Origin: Rhizobium sp.
GTDB taxonomy: Bacteria > Pseudomonadota > Alphaproteobacteria > Rhizobiales > Rhizobiaceae
Direction of reading: 5' to 3'
Length of the DNA: 64,000 bases
NCBI GenBank assembly: GCA_002796995.1
Contig: PEKW01000002.1
Span: 186,001-250,000 of the forward strand
The notes under the pieces are model-generated. The model was not told where the DNA came from and made no database searches. It saw only the letters and a list, made by a program, of their open reading frames with translations. Made by a program: the position numbers and the translations under genes. The number at the start of each line of letters is the position of its first letter. Position 1 is the first letter of the stretch. Shown here one piece after another: positions 1-10,102 of the stretch.

Positions 1-951
1 TCCACGTCGCTGTCGCCTGCATCCGTGCGCAATGTAATGGCCGATCTCGAGGATCTGGGCCTGATCTATTCCCCGCATATCAGCGCCGGACGGCTGCCGA
101 CGCAGCAGGGGCTGCGCTTCTTCGTCGACGCCTTCATGCAGGTCGGCGACCTGACCGCCGAGGAACGCGGCAGCATCGAGCGGCAGATTCGCCCGCCGGG
201 TCCGGCCCAGCCGATGGAAAACCTGCTCACCGAGGCAAGCCGCATGCTGTCCGGCCTGTCGCGCGGCGCGGGCCTTGTCATCTCGGCCAAGAACGACCCG
301 ATCCTCAAGCATGTCGAGTTCATCCGGCTGGAGCCGACCAAGGCGCTTGCCGTGTTGGTGGGCGAGCATAATCAGGTCGAAAACCGCATCATCGACCTGC
401 CGGCCGGCATCACCGCTTCCCAGCTGACCGAGGCCGCCAATTTCCTCAACGCCAACATGACCGGCCAGACGCTGCCCGAACTGCGCACCCAGCTCGTGCG
501 GCTGAAGCAGCAGGTGGCCGGCGAACTCGACACCCTGTCGCAGGATCTGGTGGAGCGCGGGCTTGCCGTCTGGTCTGGCGGCAGCGACGAGGAAAAGCCG
601 ACACGGCTGATCGTGCGCGGCCGTGCCAATCTGCTGGAAGGTCTCGCGGGTTCGGAAGACATCGACCGGCTGCGGCTGCTGTTCGACGACCTGGAGCGCA
701 AGGAGAGCCTGATCGAGATCCTCAATCTCGCCGAAAGCGGCCCTGGCGTGCGCATCTTCATCGGCTCGGAGAACAAGCTCTTTTCGCTTTCAGGCTCCTC
801 GCTGATCGTCGCGCCCTATCGCGACGGCGAGGATAGGATCGTTGGCGCCGTCGGCGTCATCGGCCCGACGCGGCTCAACTATTCCCGCATCGTGCCGATG
901 GTCGACTACACGGCCCAGCTGATGGCGCGACTGTCGCGGACGGGGCTTTAG
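1..951 (+). CDS. hrcA: Heat-inducible transcription repressor HrcA, 5' end cut by window edge
   Basis: Frame open from base 1; N-terminal '[36 protein letters not shown]' is typical HrcA; followed by grpE. Confidence 0.95.
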   Translation, partial: STSLSPASVRNVMADLEDLGLIYSPHISAGRLPTQQGLRFFVDAFMQVGDLTAEERGSIERQIRPPGPAQPMENLLTEASRMLSGLSRGAGLVISAKNDPILKHVEFIRLEPTKALAVLVGEHNQVENRIIDLPAGITASQLTEAANFLNANMTGQTLPELRTQLVRLKQQVAGELDTLSQDLVERGLAVWSGGSDEEKPTRLIVRGRANLLEGLAGSEDIDRLRLLFDDLERKESLIEILNLAESGPGVRIFIGSENKLFSLSGSSLIVAPYRDGEDRIVGAVGVIGPTRLNYSRIVPMVDYTAQLMARLSRTGL

Positions 952-983
952 CCCGCCGAGCGTGAGACTTCTTTCGCCTAAGC

Positions 984-1012
984 CTTGATTTTTCCACCTT
1001 AAACCCTGATAT
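984..1012 (+). promoter_or_regulatory. Candidate RpoH-type promoter for grpE (CTTGATT-N14-CCTGATAT)
   Basis: Read directly; resembles sigma-32 CTTGAAA-N13-15-CCCCATNT; 39 nt upstream of the grpE ATG. Confidence 0.45.
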
Positions 1013-1050
1013 CGGGCACGAATTCCAATCACTGTCACTCGGAGGACGTC

Positions 1051-1671
1051 ATGACCGACGAAGCCAACAACAACGGACCTGACGCGACGGCTGGCGAGAC
1101 CGCCGCAGCCGACATGGCACAGGACGCAGCGACCACGCCCGGCGAGGAAGCGGTCGACCCGTTGGAAGCGCTGAAGGCCGAAAATGCCGAACTGCGCGAC
1201 CGTTTCCTGCGCCTGGCCGCGGAGATGGACAATCTGCGTCGCCGCACCGAGCGCGAGCTGAAAGACGCCAAGACCTATGCCGTCACCGGCTTTGCCCGCG
1301 ACATGCTGGCGGTTTCGGACAATCTACGCCGCGCGCTCGAAGCCCTGCCGGATGAAGCCCGTGCCGCCGCCGATGCCGGGCTTTCTGCCTTGATCGAAGG
1401 TGTGGAAATGACGGAGCGCGGCATGCTCTCGACGCTCGAGCGCCACGGCGTTCGCAAGATCGAGGCGGAAGGCCAGAAGTTCGATCCGAACTTCCATCAG
1501 GCGATGTTCGAAATTCCCAACCCGGACGTGCCGAACAACACCGTCGTGCAGGTGGTCCAGGCCGGCTACGCCATCGGCGACCGCGTGCTTCGCCCCGCCA
1601 TGGTCGGCGTCGCCAAGGGCGGCCCGAAGGCCGAGGCCAATGGTGAGGCTGCGGACGCCAAGAACGCCTGA
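1051..1671 (+). CDS. grpE: Nucleotide exchange factor GrpE
   Basis: '[27 protein letters not shown]' and C-terminal '[19 protein letters not shown]' GrpE signatures. Confidence 0.96.
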   Translation: MTDEANNNGPDATAGETAAADMAQDAATTPGEEAVDPLEALKAENAELRDRFLRLAAEMDNLRRRTERELKDAKTYAVTGFARDMLAVSDNLRRALEALPDEARAAADAGLSALIEGVEMTERGMLSTLERHGVRKIEAEGQKFDPNFHQAMFEIPNPDVPNNTVVQVVQAGYAIGDRVLRPAMVGVAKGGPKAEANGEAADAKNA

Positions 1672-1694
1672 GCCGCCAGGCGCAAGGACTGAAC

Positions 1695-1722
1695 AAAAAA
1701 AGCGCCCGACGGGCGCTTTTTT
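1695..1722. terminator. Bidirectional rho-independent terminator between convergent grpE and ptsN
   Basis: aaaaaaa-gcgccc-gac-gggcgc-tttttt. Confidence 0.9.
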
Positions 1723-1743
1723 CTTGCAGTCTTGTCTTTGTAG

Positions 1744-2208
1744 TCAGGCGGCGTTCGAAGCCTGTTCCTCGTTGAGGAAGGCATAGATGGCCGAAGCGGA
1801 ATCGGTCGCGCGCAGCTTGGCCACCAGATCCTGGTCGCGCAGCACGCGGGCGATGCGCGACAGCGCCTTCAGGTGATCGGCGCCGGCCCCTTCGGGCGCA
1901 AGCAGCAGGAAGACGAGGTCGACCGGCTGGTCGTCCAGGGCCTCGAAGTCGACCGGCGTTTCCAGCCGCGCGAAGATGCCGGTGATGGTGTGGATGCGAT
2001 TGAGCTTGCCGTGCGGAATGGCGATGCCGTTGCCTACCCCGGTGGAGCCGAGCCGCTCGCGCTGCAGGATGACGTCGAAGATTTCCCGCTCGGGGATGCC
2101 GGTCAGCTTCGCGGCCTTGGCCGCCAATTCCTGCAGCAATTGCTTCTTGGAATTTACCCGCAGGGCGGGGACGACCGCATCTTGTTGCAGCAAATCTGCC
2201 AAGGCCAT
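1744..2208 (-). CDS. ptsN: PTS IIA-like nitrogen regulatory protein PtsN (start MALADLLQQD)
   Basis: 'GNGIAIPHGKLNRI' EIIA active-site region; located beside hpf and rpoN. Confidence 0.93.
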   Translation of the reverse strand: MALADLLQQDAVVPALRVNSKKQLLQELAAKAAKLTGIPEREIFDVILQRERLGSTGVGNGIAIPHGKLNRIHTITGIFARLETPVDFEALDDQPVDLVFLLLAPEGAGADHLKALSRIARVLRDQDLVAKLRATDSASAIYAFLNEEQASNAA

Positions 2209-2279
2209 TTCAAAATCCTTCATGCCGCCGAGACAAGGTGAAGCAAGCGGCGGCGGGCCGCCGCTTGCCATTGGGCTCT

Positions 2280-2864
2280 TCAGCCCTTGATGTTGGCGGA
2301 ATCGATCCATCCGATATTGCCGTCGGTGCGACGGTAGACGATGTTGACTTCCTGATTGCCCGGGCTGCGGAACAGCAGGACCGGCTCGTCGGTCATGTCG
2401 AGCGCCATGACGGCATTGGCCACCGACATGGTGCGCAGCCGCTTCGTGCTTTCGGCGACGATCGTCGGCGCGTAGTCTTCGGGCACTTCATCATGTTCGT
2501 CCGGCACGGCGTCCATCACGGTATAGGCGATCTCGATCGACGAATTGGACTGGTTGGCCGGGTGGTGATCCTTGAGCTTGCGCTTGTAGCGGCGCAGGCG
2601 CTTCTCGATACGGTCTGCCGCCATGTCGAAAGCGATCTGCGGATCATTGGCGGAACCGGTGGCCTGCAGGTTGGCACCCGCGTCCAGGTGCACCATGCAA
2701 TCGGCCACGAACTGCGCTGCAGCGGCTGCCGACTTGGTCACGGTAACCTGACCCGAATACCCTCCGTCGAAGTACTTCGTGACGGCGTCCTCGACCCGCT
2801 CACCGATCTTCTGCCGGAAAGCATCGCCGATTTCCATATGTTTGCCGGATACACGAACACTCAT
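2280..2864 (-). CDS. hpf: Ribosome hibernation promoting factor (long form)
   Basis: 'MSVRVSGKHMEIGDAFRQKI' N-terminus and C-terminal 'EPVLLFRSPGNQEVNIVYRRTDGNIGWID'; next to rpoN. Confidence 0.93.
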   Translation of the reverse strand: MSVRVSGKHMEIGDAFRQKIGERVEDAVTKYFDGGYSGQVTVTKSAAAAAQFVADCMVHLDAGANLQATGSANDPQIAFDMAADRIEKRLRRYKRKLKDHHPANQSNSSIEIAYTVMDAVPDEHDEVPEDYAPTIVAESTKRLRTMSVANAVMALDMTDEPVLLFRSPGNQEVNIVYRRTDGNIGWIDSANIKG

Positions 2865-3095
2865 GGCGTTTCCCTTCTTATCATTGGTTGGCGAAATCAG
2901 TTTACGCCAAGCCCCTTCCGCATCCAAGCTTTTCGAGCGCTAATGTCGGTTCGTTTCCTGTATGCCGGGCGCGTGCTGGGGATAAGTCGGACCGTCTGTG
3001 AACCCGTATCGATCGCGGCGGGCTTCTAGCCCTGCCGCCTGTAAAAGTCAACGTCTTCTTAACTTTTCCTCAACCTGACCCGCATTTGCGCAATC

Positions 3096-4664
3096 CTAAA
3101 TTGCCGCGACCTTGGCGATCGCTCGCTTCTCGCGCCGCCGCTGCACCGAGGACGGAATGTTCATCGCCTCGCGGTATTTTGCCACGGTCCGTCGCGCCAG
3201 ATCGACGCCGGCGGACTTCAGCGTATGCACGATGTCGTCGTCGGACAGCACCGCCTCCGGGCTTTCCTGGGCAATCATCGTGCGGATGCGGTGGCGCACG
3301 GCCTCCGCCGAGTGGTTGTCGCCGCCTTCGGCAGAATTGATCGAGACGCTGAAGAAATATTTGAGCTCGAACAGTCCGCGCGGGGTCAGCATGTATTTGT
3401 TGGACGTGACGCGGCTGACGGTCGACTCGTGCATCTTGATCGCGTCGGCCACGGTCTTGAGGTTGAGCGGACGCAGATGGTCGACGCCGTGCTGCAGGAA
3501 GGCGTCCTGCTGGCGGACGATCTCGCAGGCCACCTTGACGATGGTGCGGGCGCGCTGGTCGAGGCTGCGCGTCAGCCAGTTGGCGTTCTGCAGGCATTCC
3601 GACAGGAAGGCCTGGTCCTTGTCGGAGGCCTTGCTGCCCTTGCCGACGGCCGTCACGTAGTTCTGATTGACGAGAATGCGGGGCAGGGCATCCGGGTTGA
3701 GCTCGACCTGCCAGGTGCAGTTCGGCGCCGGGCGCACGACGACGTCGGGTATGACCGATTCGAGAATGGTGTTCTCGAAGCCGCTGCCCGGCTTGGGGTT
3801 GAGCTTGCGGATCTCGGCCAGCATGTCGATGAGGTCTTCCTCGTCGACGCCGCAGAGCTTCTTCAGCGTGTTGAAGTCGCGCTTGGCAAGCAGTTCCAGA
3901 TTGTCGACCAGCGATTGCATGGCCGGGTCCAGCCGATTGCGTTGCCTGAGCTGAATCGAAAGGCATTCGCTCAAGGATCGGGCAAATATACCCGGCGGAT
4001 CGAGGTTCTGCAGGATGTCCAGGACTGCCGAGACGCGCTCGGCACTCTCGCCAAGGCGCATGGCGACTTCGCCGAGATCGGCCCGCAGATAGCCCGCCTC
4101 GTCGAGGTGATCGGTAAGCACCGCGGCTATCAGGCGGTCGCCCGGCTTGGCAAGGGCGAAGGGGATCTGCTGGCCCAGATGGTCGCGAATGCTGATCTGG
4201 CCCGCGACGAAATCGTCGAGATCGTAGCCCTCGCCGGATTCCGCGCCGCCGCCAGGCATCGACTTCCACTGGCCGAGCAATTCCGGAGCATCCGCCCGGG
4301 TGGCGGTGCCCTCGTCGGAAAGCGCGCTGTCGAAATTGGAATCGAGGCGGTCGTTCAGGCTGTTGCCGTGGCCCGGCTCGTACCATTCGCTGTCGAGCGA
4401 AGCGCCGGGGCCGCCTTCGTCGCTCGCATTGCTGTCGGCCTGCGCACTCGACTGTCCGTCGTCATTGCCGCCGGATCGCGCCTCGCCGATCGGCTCGCCT
4501 TCGTCCGACGTCATCTCGAGCAGCGGATTCTTCTCCACCTCCTGCGAGATGAAATGAATCAGTTCGAGATGGGTCATCTGCAGCAACTGGATGGATTGCA
4601 TCAGTTGCGGTGTCATGACCAGGGACTGGTTCTGGCGCAGGAATAGGTTGGCCGACAAAGCCAT
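3096..4664 (-). CDS. rpoN: RNA polymerase sigma-54 factor
   Basis: N-terminal 'LRQNQSLVMTPQLMQSIQLLQM' and RpoN box 'ARRTVAKYREAMNIPSS'. Confidence 0.97.
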   Translation of the reverse strand: MALSANLFLRQNQSLVMTPQLMQSIQLLQMTHLELIHFISQEVEKNPLLEMTSDEGEPIGEARSGGNDDGQSSAQADSNASDEGGPGASLDSEWYEPGHGNSLNDRLDSNFDSALSDEGTATRADAPELLGQWKSMPGGGAESGEGYDLDDFVAGQISIRDHLGQQIPFALAKPGDRLIAAVLTDHLDEAGYLRADLGEVAMRLGESAERVSAVLDILQNLDPPGIFARSLSECLSIQLRQRNRLDPAMQSLVDNLELLAKRDFNTLKKLCGVDEEDLIDMLAEIRKLNPKPGSGFENTILESVIPDVVVRPAPNCTWQVELNPDALPRILVNQNYVTAVGKGSKASDKDQAFLSECLQNANWLTRSLDQRARTIVKVACEIVRQQDAFLQHGVDHLRPLNLKTVADAIKMHESTVSRVTSNKYMLTPRGLFELKYFFSVSINSAEGGDNHSAEAVRHRIRTMIAQESPEAVLSDDDIVHTLKSAGVDLARRTVAKYREAMNIPSSVQRRREKRAIAKVAAI

Positions 4665-4669
4665 GCGGA

Positions 4670-4735
4670 CGCTAAACTCCCCTACATTCCCCTGGAATCT
4701 CCAGCGCGATGGTGCCGGAAATTCCGCTAAACTCC
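4670..4735. repeat. Two copies of 11-nt direct repeat CGCTAAACTCC (4670-4680, 4725-4735) in the rpoN leader
   Basis: Exact match read from the sequence. Confidence 0.8.
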
Positions 4736-4816
4736 ACTTGGCCCAAAAATTGCTTTTTTGAGGGGTTTGGTCAAGCTGAACCGTGGAGGGCGGGTGAATT
4801 TCTTAAGTAGGGGGTG

Positions 4817-5629
4817 TCAGAGGCTGAACTTGTCGCCGAGATAAAGCCTGCGCACATCGGCATTGTTGACGATGTCGTTGGCACGCCCGTGGGTCAAGAC
4901 TTCGCCGGCATGAATGATGTAGGCGCGGTCGATTAGGCCGAGCGTTTCACGCACATTGTGGTCGGTGATCAGCACGCCGATGCCGCGGGCCGTCAGGTGG
5001 CGCACAAGGTTCTGGATGTCCGAAACCGAGATCGGATCGACGCCGGCAAACGGCTCGTCGAGCAGCATGAAGGTCGGGTCGGTGGCGAGCGCCCGGGCGA
5101 TTTCGAGGCGGCGGCGCTCGCCCCCCGACAGTGCCACGGCCGGTGCCTTGCGCAGCTTTTCGATATGGAATTCGCTCAACAGCTCGTCGAGCTTGGCTTC
5201 CCGCTTCTTGCGGTCGCTCTCGTGCAGTTCGAGAACCGCGCGGATATTCTCCTCGACCGTCAGGCCGCGGAAGATCGATGCTTCCTGCGGCAGGTAGCCG
5301 ACGCCGAGGCGCGCGCGCCGATACATCGGCATGCCGGTCACTTCATTGCCGTTGATGGCGATGGTGCCCGCGTCGACCGGGACGAGGCCGGTGATCATGT
5401 AGAAGCAGGTCGTCTTGCCGGCGCCGTTCGGGCCGAGAAGGCCGACGGCCTCGCCGCGGCGCACGACGAGCGACACCCCGTTGACCACGCGCCGGGTATT
5501 GTAGCTCTTCGTCAGGCCGTGGGCGATCAGCGTGCCCTCGTAGCGCGCCTTGTCGAGGCGCGTTTCCGCAGGCTTCGGCTGCTGCGCCTGCTTTGCGCCG
5601 ATCAGGTCTGAGACGACGGGAATCTTCAC
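4817..5629 (-). CDS. lptB: LPS export ABC transporter ATP-binding protein LptB
   Basis: Walker A 'GPNGAGKTT', 'LSGGERRRLEIARAL' signature; in lptC-lptA-lptB-rpoN order. Confidence 0.96.
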   Translation of the reverse strand: MKIPVVSDLIGAKQAQQPKPAETRLDKARYEGTLIAHGLTKSYNTRRVVNGVSLVVRRGEAVGLLGPNGAGKTTCFYMITGLVPVDAGTIAINGNEVTGMPMYRRARLGVGYLPQEASIFRGLTVEENIRAVLELHESDRKKREAKLDELLSEFHIEKLRKAPAVALSGGERRRLEIARALATDPTFMLLDEPFAGVDPISVSDIQNLVRHLTARGIGVLITDHNVRETLGLIDRAYIIHAGEVLTHGRANDIVNNADVRRLYLGDKFSL

Positions 5630-5645
5630 GTTGGGGCCGATGCTA

Positions 5646-6224
5646 TTAATTCTTCTTCTGGGACTTGGGGTCGAGCTGGATCTGCACCCGGCCGCCGCAA
5701 CTGTCGAGCTTCGCTTCCCCGGAATTCATCTGCACCGTCAGCTTGCAGCCGACGAAGACGTTCTGGCCTTCGGACAGGACCACGCGGTCGCCCTCGAGCA
5801 CGAAGACCTGGGCGTCGAGATTGAAGGTGCCCTTGTCGGCGGTCGCCTGCTGCGTTCCCGAAGACAGGAACACCTTGTCGGTCACGTCGATCTTCTCGAT
5901 GTCGGCATCGCCATTGGTGACGCTGGTGCCTTCACCGCGGTAATGCACCGTCATGTTGCCGGACTGCAGCGTGGTCGTGCCCTGCACGACCTTGACATTG
6001 CCGGAGAACAGCGCGGTCTTCTCCTGCTCGCGGATCTCGAGCGCATCGCTCTCGATCTGGATCGGCTGATCGTTCGACAGCTTGAGGCCGTTGAGATTGC
6101 TCTTCGTCGATTGTGCGAGCGCCGCCGGAGAAGCGGCCATGAGCACGAGGCCCGTGGCGATCAGCAGGCCGGTCGGCAGAAGCGGTGTGCGGCGTTCGAA
6201 TATCATGACTGGCCCGGCTCTCAA
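5646..6224 (-). CDS. lptA: LPS transport periplasmic protein LptA (OstA-like)
   Basis: 'QPIQIESDALEIREQEKTALFSGNVKVVQG' OstA-like repeat; gene order. Confidence 0.9.
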   Translation of the reverse strand: MRAGPVMIFERRTPLLPTGLLIATGLVLMAASPAALAQSTKSNLNGLKLSNDQPIQIESDALEIREQEKTALFSGNVKVVQGTTTLQSGNMTVHYRGEGTSVTNGDADIEKIDVTDKVFLSSGTQQATADKGTFNLDAQVFVLEGDRVVLSEGQNVFVGCKLTVQMNSGEAKLDSCGGRVQIQLDPKSQKKN

Positions 6225-6886
6225 TTGCCCGTTTTGCGGATGGCGGACGGTTGGATGTTCACCCGAACGGCGCCCTGAAAAGTGATAATGCGTCCCTTAT
6301 CCGTTATCTTGAGCGACTGCGCAACAATGGACGCTTCGTCGGCCTTGATGGTGACCGGCTCGCTCGTCTCCATCTTGCCGCCCTTGATGTCGAGATGGGC
6401 CGATTGAAAGCTGGCTTCCAGCCCGGTCGACAGCTTGATGGTGAAGGGCTTGTCCATGTCGAGAAGGTCGGAGGAGCGGTCGAAGACGCCGCTCAGCGCC
6501 TCGACCCTGGCGATGATCTTCTCGTTCAGCGGCACGGCGGCGGCGATCGTCTCAAGCGCGATGATGTTCGGGTTCTTGATATCCTGGAGCGCGCGCTCGG
6601 CGCGCATCGAATAGCTGATGCCATCTTCGTTGCGCCCGGCTATCGCCGGCTTTTCCATCACGACCTTGCCGTTCTCGATCTTCGCGGAGGCAATCTGCAG
6701 GTTTTCCGGCAGGTAGGCCCTGACCACGGAGACGCCGAAAAAGGCGAGCGAAATGATGAAGGCGCCGATCGGCAGCAGGATCTTCAACCGCTTGACCCGG
6801 GCCGAATGGCTGACCGCAAGACGATAGGGATCGCCGCCTGGCCGGCCGCCAGCGGTCGTCGCACTATAGTCCACGCGATTCAGCAT
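6221..6886 (-). CDS. lptC: LPS export protein LptC
   Basis: Single N-terminal TM segment plus OstA-like domain; 4-nt overlap with lptA. Confidence 0.85.
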   Translation of the reverse strand: MLNRVDYSATTAGGRPGGDPYRLAVSHSARVKRLKILLPIGAFIISLAFFGVSVVRAYLPENLQIASAKIENGKVVMEKPAIAGRNEDGISYSMRAERALQDIKNPNIIALETIAAAVPLNEKIIARVEALSGVFDRSSDLLDMDKPFTIKLSTGLEASFQSAHLDIKGGKMETSEPVTIKADEASIVAQSLKITDKGRIITFQGAVRVNIQPSAIRKTGN

Positions 6887-7229
6887 GCATGAGGCCTGTT
6901 CGGGTTAGCCCGCCCGGAAACGCTTTGGGAGGAATCCGGCTGACATTTCGCATTATTGCGTTCGCTTGCCAATATGGAAATTGCGGCTGCGAATACAAGC
7001 CGCGGCGCATTGCATGGGCCCGATCGCCCGTCGGCTGAGTTTCTGACCGATCCTGGACGCCCGAGATGTCGCAATGCGGCCGCGAAGGTTGATTATCGCG
7101 TGACATTGTGGTGTTTTACCGGCGGCCCGGCAGATCGCCTCGGGCTGGTTAAGTTGTTCCTTGACGCTGCTTTTTTGGTTTGGCACGTTTGGAGCGACCA
7201 AGGTTTACTCAACCATTCAGGGGGCGCGC

Positions 7230-7532
7230 GTGATCAAGTCGGAACTGGTGCAGATTGTCGCGGCGCGTAATCCGCACCTCTACCATCGTGACGTCGAAAA
7301 TATCGTCAATGCGGTGCTGGACGAGATCACCGACGCGCTCGCGGCGGGCAATCGCGTCGAGCTGCGCGGCTTCGGCGCCTTTTCGGTGAAGAACCGGCCG
7401 TCGCGCTCGGGACGCAATCCGCGCACCGGCGAGACCGTCTTCGTCGAAGAGAAGTGGGTGCCGTTCTTCAAGACCGGCAAGGAACTGCGCGAGCGGCTCA
7501 ATCCCGGCATGGCCGACGAAGGCGACGAATAA
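7230..7532 (+). CDS. ihfB: Integration host factor subunit beta (GTG start)
   Basis: '[37 protein letters not shown]...GRNPRTGE'. Confidence 0.95.
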   Translation: MIKSELVQIVAARNPHLYHRDVENIVNAVLDEITDALAAGNRVELRGFGAFSVKNRPSRSGRNPRTGETVFVEEKWVPFFKTGKELRERLNPGMADEGDE

Positions 7533-7640
7533 GAGATCGAAGCCGGAGCGCTTGAAAAGCCCCCGGTCGGGCTTAACTTGGAGGCATCCGCCGAGCTGAA
7601 CCCGGATGCGTGGCGGCAGGCCGCCGAGGAGTAATGCGCT

Positions 7641-7985
7641 ATGGTCAAGAAAGTCGTCAGTCTGGTTGTCTTCGTGCCCCTGGCGATCGTGCTGATCGTC
7701 CTGTCGGTCGCCAATCGGCAGGCCGTCACCCTGGCGCTCAACCCCTTCAAGCCCGACGACTCGCTTCTGTCGCTGACCGCACCGTTCTTCGTCTTCCTGT
7801 TCGTCGCGCTCATCCTCGGCCTGCTGCTGGGCTCGGCCGCGACCTGGCTCGCCCAGGGCAAGTATCGCAAGAAGGCCCGCACCGAATCCCGCTCGGCTGT
7901 GCGCTGGCAGGCAGAAGCCGATCGCCACAAGAGCCGCGCCGAAGAAATCGCCGGCCGCGGGCTGCCGCAGCTGCCGGCCAAGTGA
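7641..7985 (+). CDS. LapA-domain (DUF1049) inner membrane protein
   Basis: Two TM segments with 'SVANRQAVTLALNPF' and 'FLFVALILGLLLG' pattern. Confidence 0.8.
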   Translation: MVKKVVSLVVFVPLAIVLIVLSVANRQAVTLALNPFKPDDSLLSLTAPFFVFLFVALILGLLLGSAATWLAQGKYRKKARTESRSAVRWQAEADRHKSRAEEIAGRGLPQLPAK

Positions 7986-8108
7986 CGCCGTCTCCCGGAA
8001 GGGGAACGGCCGCGGCATCGTGAAAGCGCTTTTCCCTGCATGGCGGTGGTGCTAAGGCGTTTCGCTCAGTTTCAGGACAAGCAGGATCAGCGTGTGAAGA
8101 ACAAGGAA

Positions 8109-9245
8109 CGCCGGCCGATGCAGAAGGCATCCGCCGGAAAAGCCGGCAAGGCGATCAAGCCCGTCAAGGGCGGCCCGCGCGAGGCGGAGAAGGCCGCGCC
8201 CTTCAAGCCGCGTGGCGATCGTCGTCCCGAAGGTGCGACGCGCGCGCCGCGGCCGGCCGACGCCCCTTCGGTATCGGAACCCGTGAAGGCGCCCGCGGAG
8301 CCGCCGCGCACGCTGATGGTGCGGACCGGAGAACGCCCGGCCGAGCGCGTGCCGCTGATCCTCGAATCCCAGGGTGCCGGCGATTTCCACCTGATCGACA
8401 GCGGCGAGGGCGAGAAGCTCGAGCAATACGGCCCCTATCGCGTCGTCAGGCCTGAGGGCCAGGCCCTGTGGCCGAAGGCGCTGCCGGCGCATGTCTGGGA
8501 GCGCGCCGATGCGATCTTCACCGGCGATACCGACGAGGACGGCATGGGCCGCTGGCGCTTCCCGCGCGAGGCGCTCGGCGAAACCTGGCCGCTGTCGCTG
8601 CTCGGCGTCGATTTCCTCGGCCGCTTCACCTCCTTCCGTCATGTCGGCGTGTTTCCCGAACAGATCGCCCACTGGACCTGGATGAAGGAGCGCATCGAGA
8701 CGGCCGGCCGGCCGTTGAAGGTGCTGAACCTGTTCGGCTATACCGGCGTCGCCTCTCTCGTTGCCGCCGCCGCCGGGGCCGAGGTCACCCATGTCGATGC
8801 ATCGAAGAAGGCGATCGGCTGGGCGCGCGAGAACCAGTCGCTGAGCCGGCTCGACAAGGCGCCGATCCGCTGGATCTGCGACGACGCGATGAAATTCATC
8901 CAGCGCGAGGAACGGCGCGGCCATCGCTACGACATCATCCTGACCGATCCGCCGAAATTCGGCCGCGGGCCGAACGGCGAGGTCTGGCACCTGTTCGAGC
9001 ACCTGCCGCTGATGCTCGACGTCTGCCGCGAGCTCCTGGCGCCCAAGGCGCTCGGCCTCGTGCTGACCGCTTATTCGATCCGCGCCAGCTTCTACTCGAT
9101 CCACGAACTGATGCGCGAGACGATGCGCGGCAAGGGCGGCCTGGTCGAGTCGGGCGAACTGGTGATCCGCGAGGCCGGCCTCGACGGCAGGACGCCGGGA
9201 CGGGCGCTTTCGACCTCCCTTTTCAGCCGCTGGGTGCCGAAATGA
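8109..9245 (+). CDS. Class I SAM-dependent methyltransferase, RlmI-like; start uncertain (8040 or 8109)
   Basis: 'LNLFGYTGVASLVAAAAGAEVTHVDASKKAIGWARENQ' and 'DIILTDPPKFGRG'. Confidence 0.85.
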   Translation, partial: RRPMQKASAGKAGKAIKPVKGGPREAEKAAPFKPRGDRRPEGATRAPRPADAPSVSEPVKAPAEPPRTLMVRTGERPAERVPLILESQGAGDFHLIDSGEGEKLEQYGPYRVVRPEGQALWPKALPAHVWERADAIFTGDTDEDGMGRWRFPREALGETWPLSLLGVDFLGRFTSFRHVGVFPEQIAHWTWMKERIETAGRPLKVLNLFGYTGVASLVAAAAGAEVTHVDASKKAIGWARENQSLSRLDKAPIRWICDDAMKFIQREERRGHRYDIILTDPPKFGRGPNGEVWHLFEHLPLMLDVCRELLAPKALGLVLTAYSIRASFYSIHELMRETMRGKGGLVESGELVIREAGLDGRTPGRALSTSLFSRWVPK

Positions 9246-10102
9246 GCGACGACTACAGGAACGACGGCCCGCGCCGCGTCGGCCAGGTGAAGGAAATCAC
9301 CAGCCTCGCCAACCCGATCATCAAGGAAATCAAGGCGCTGTCGCTGAAGAAGGCGCGCGACGAGACGAAGACTTTCATGGCCGAAGGCCTGAAGCTGGTC
9401 ATCGACGCGCTCGAACTCGGTTGGACGATCCGCACGCTGGTCTATTCCAAGGCGGCCAAGGGCAAGCCCATGGTCGAGAAGGTCGCCGCCCGCACCATTG
9501 CGTCCGGCGGGCTGGTGCTGGAAGTCAGCGAGAAGGTGATGTCGGCGATCACCCGTCGCGATAATCCGCAGATGGTTGCCGGCGTGTTCGAGCAGCGCTG
9601 GATGGCGCTGAAGGATGTCCGTCCTTCCGCATCGGAGACCTGGGTGGCGCTCGACCGCGTCCGCGATCCGGGCAATCTCGGCACCATCATCCGCACGGCC
9701 GACGCCGCCGGTGCCTCGGGCGTGATCCTGGTCGGCGACTGCACCGATCCGTTCTCGCTGGAAACCGTGCGCGCCACGATGGGCTCGCTCTTCGCCGTGC
9801 CGCTGGTGAAGACGACGCCCGCCGACTTCCTGCGCTGGAAGAAGGACAGCGGGGCGAGGCTTGTGGCGACCCATCTCGCCGGCGCGGTCGACTATCGCAC
9901 CATCGACTACCGCAGCAGGCCTGTCGTGCTGATGATGGGCAACGAGCAGTCGGGCCTGCCCGACGATCTGGCCGGGGCCGCCGACGCGCTGGCCCGCATT
10001 CCGCAGGTCGGCCGCGCCGATTCCCTCAATCTCGCTGTCGCGACCGGCGTCATGCTGTTCGAAGTGCGTCGGCACCTTCTGAGCCTCGACAAGCCGCAAT
10101 GA
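9242..10102 (+). CDS. TrmH/SpoU family RNA methyltransferase
   Basis: '[25 protein letters not shown]' and '[13 protein letters not shown]' SpoU motifs; ATGA overlap with the preceding gene. Confidence 0.93.
   Translation: MSDDYRNDGPRRVGQVKEITSLANPIIKEIKALSLKKARDETKTFMAEGLKLVIDALELGWTIRTLVYSKAAKGKPMVEKVAARTIASGGLVLEVSEKVMSAITRRDNPQMVAGVFEQRWMALKDVRPSASETWVALDRVRDPGNLGTIIRTADAAGASGVILVGDCTDPFSLETVRATMGSLFAVPLVKTTPADFLRWKKDSGARLVATHLAGAVDYRTIDYRSRPVVLMMGNEQSGLPDDLAGAADALARIPQVGRADSLNLAVATGVMLFEVRRHLLSLDKPQ

Noticed and set aside
3225-4646. Long plus-strand ORF (473 aa) opposite rpoN
   Set aside because: Antisense shadow ORF of a high-GC gene; translation shows no recognisable domain, while the minus strand is clearly rpoN.
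6864-7201. Overlapping small minus-strand ORFs upstream of lptC
   Set aside because: No domain resemblance and several overlapping frames; likely non-coding intergenic DNA before ihfB.
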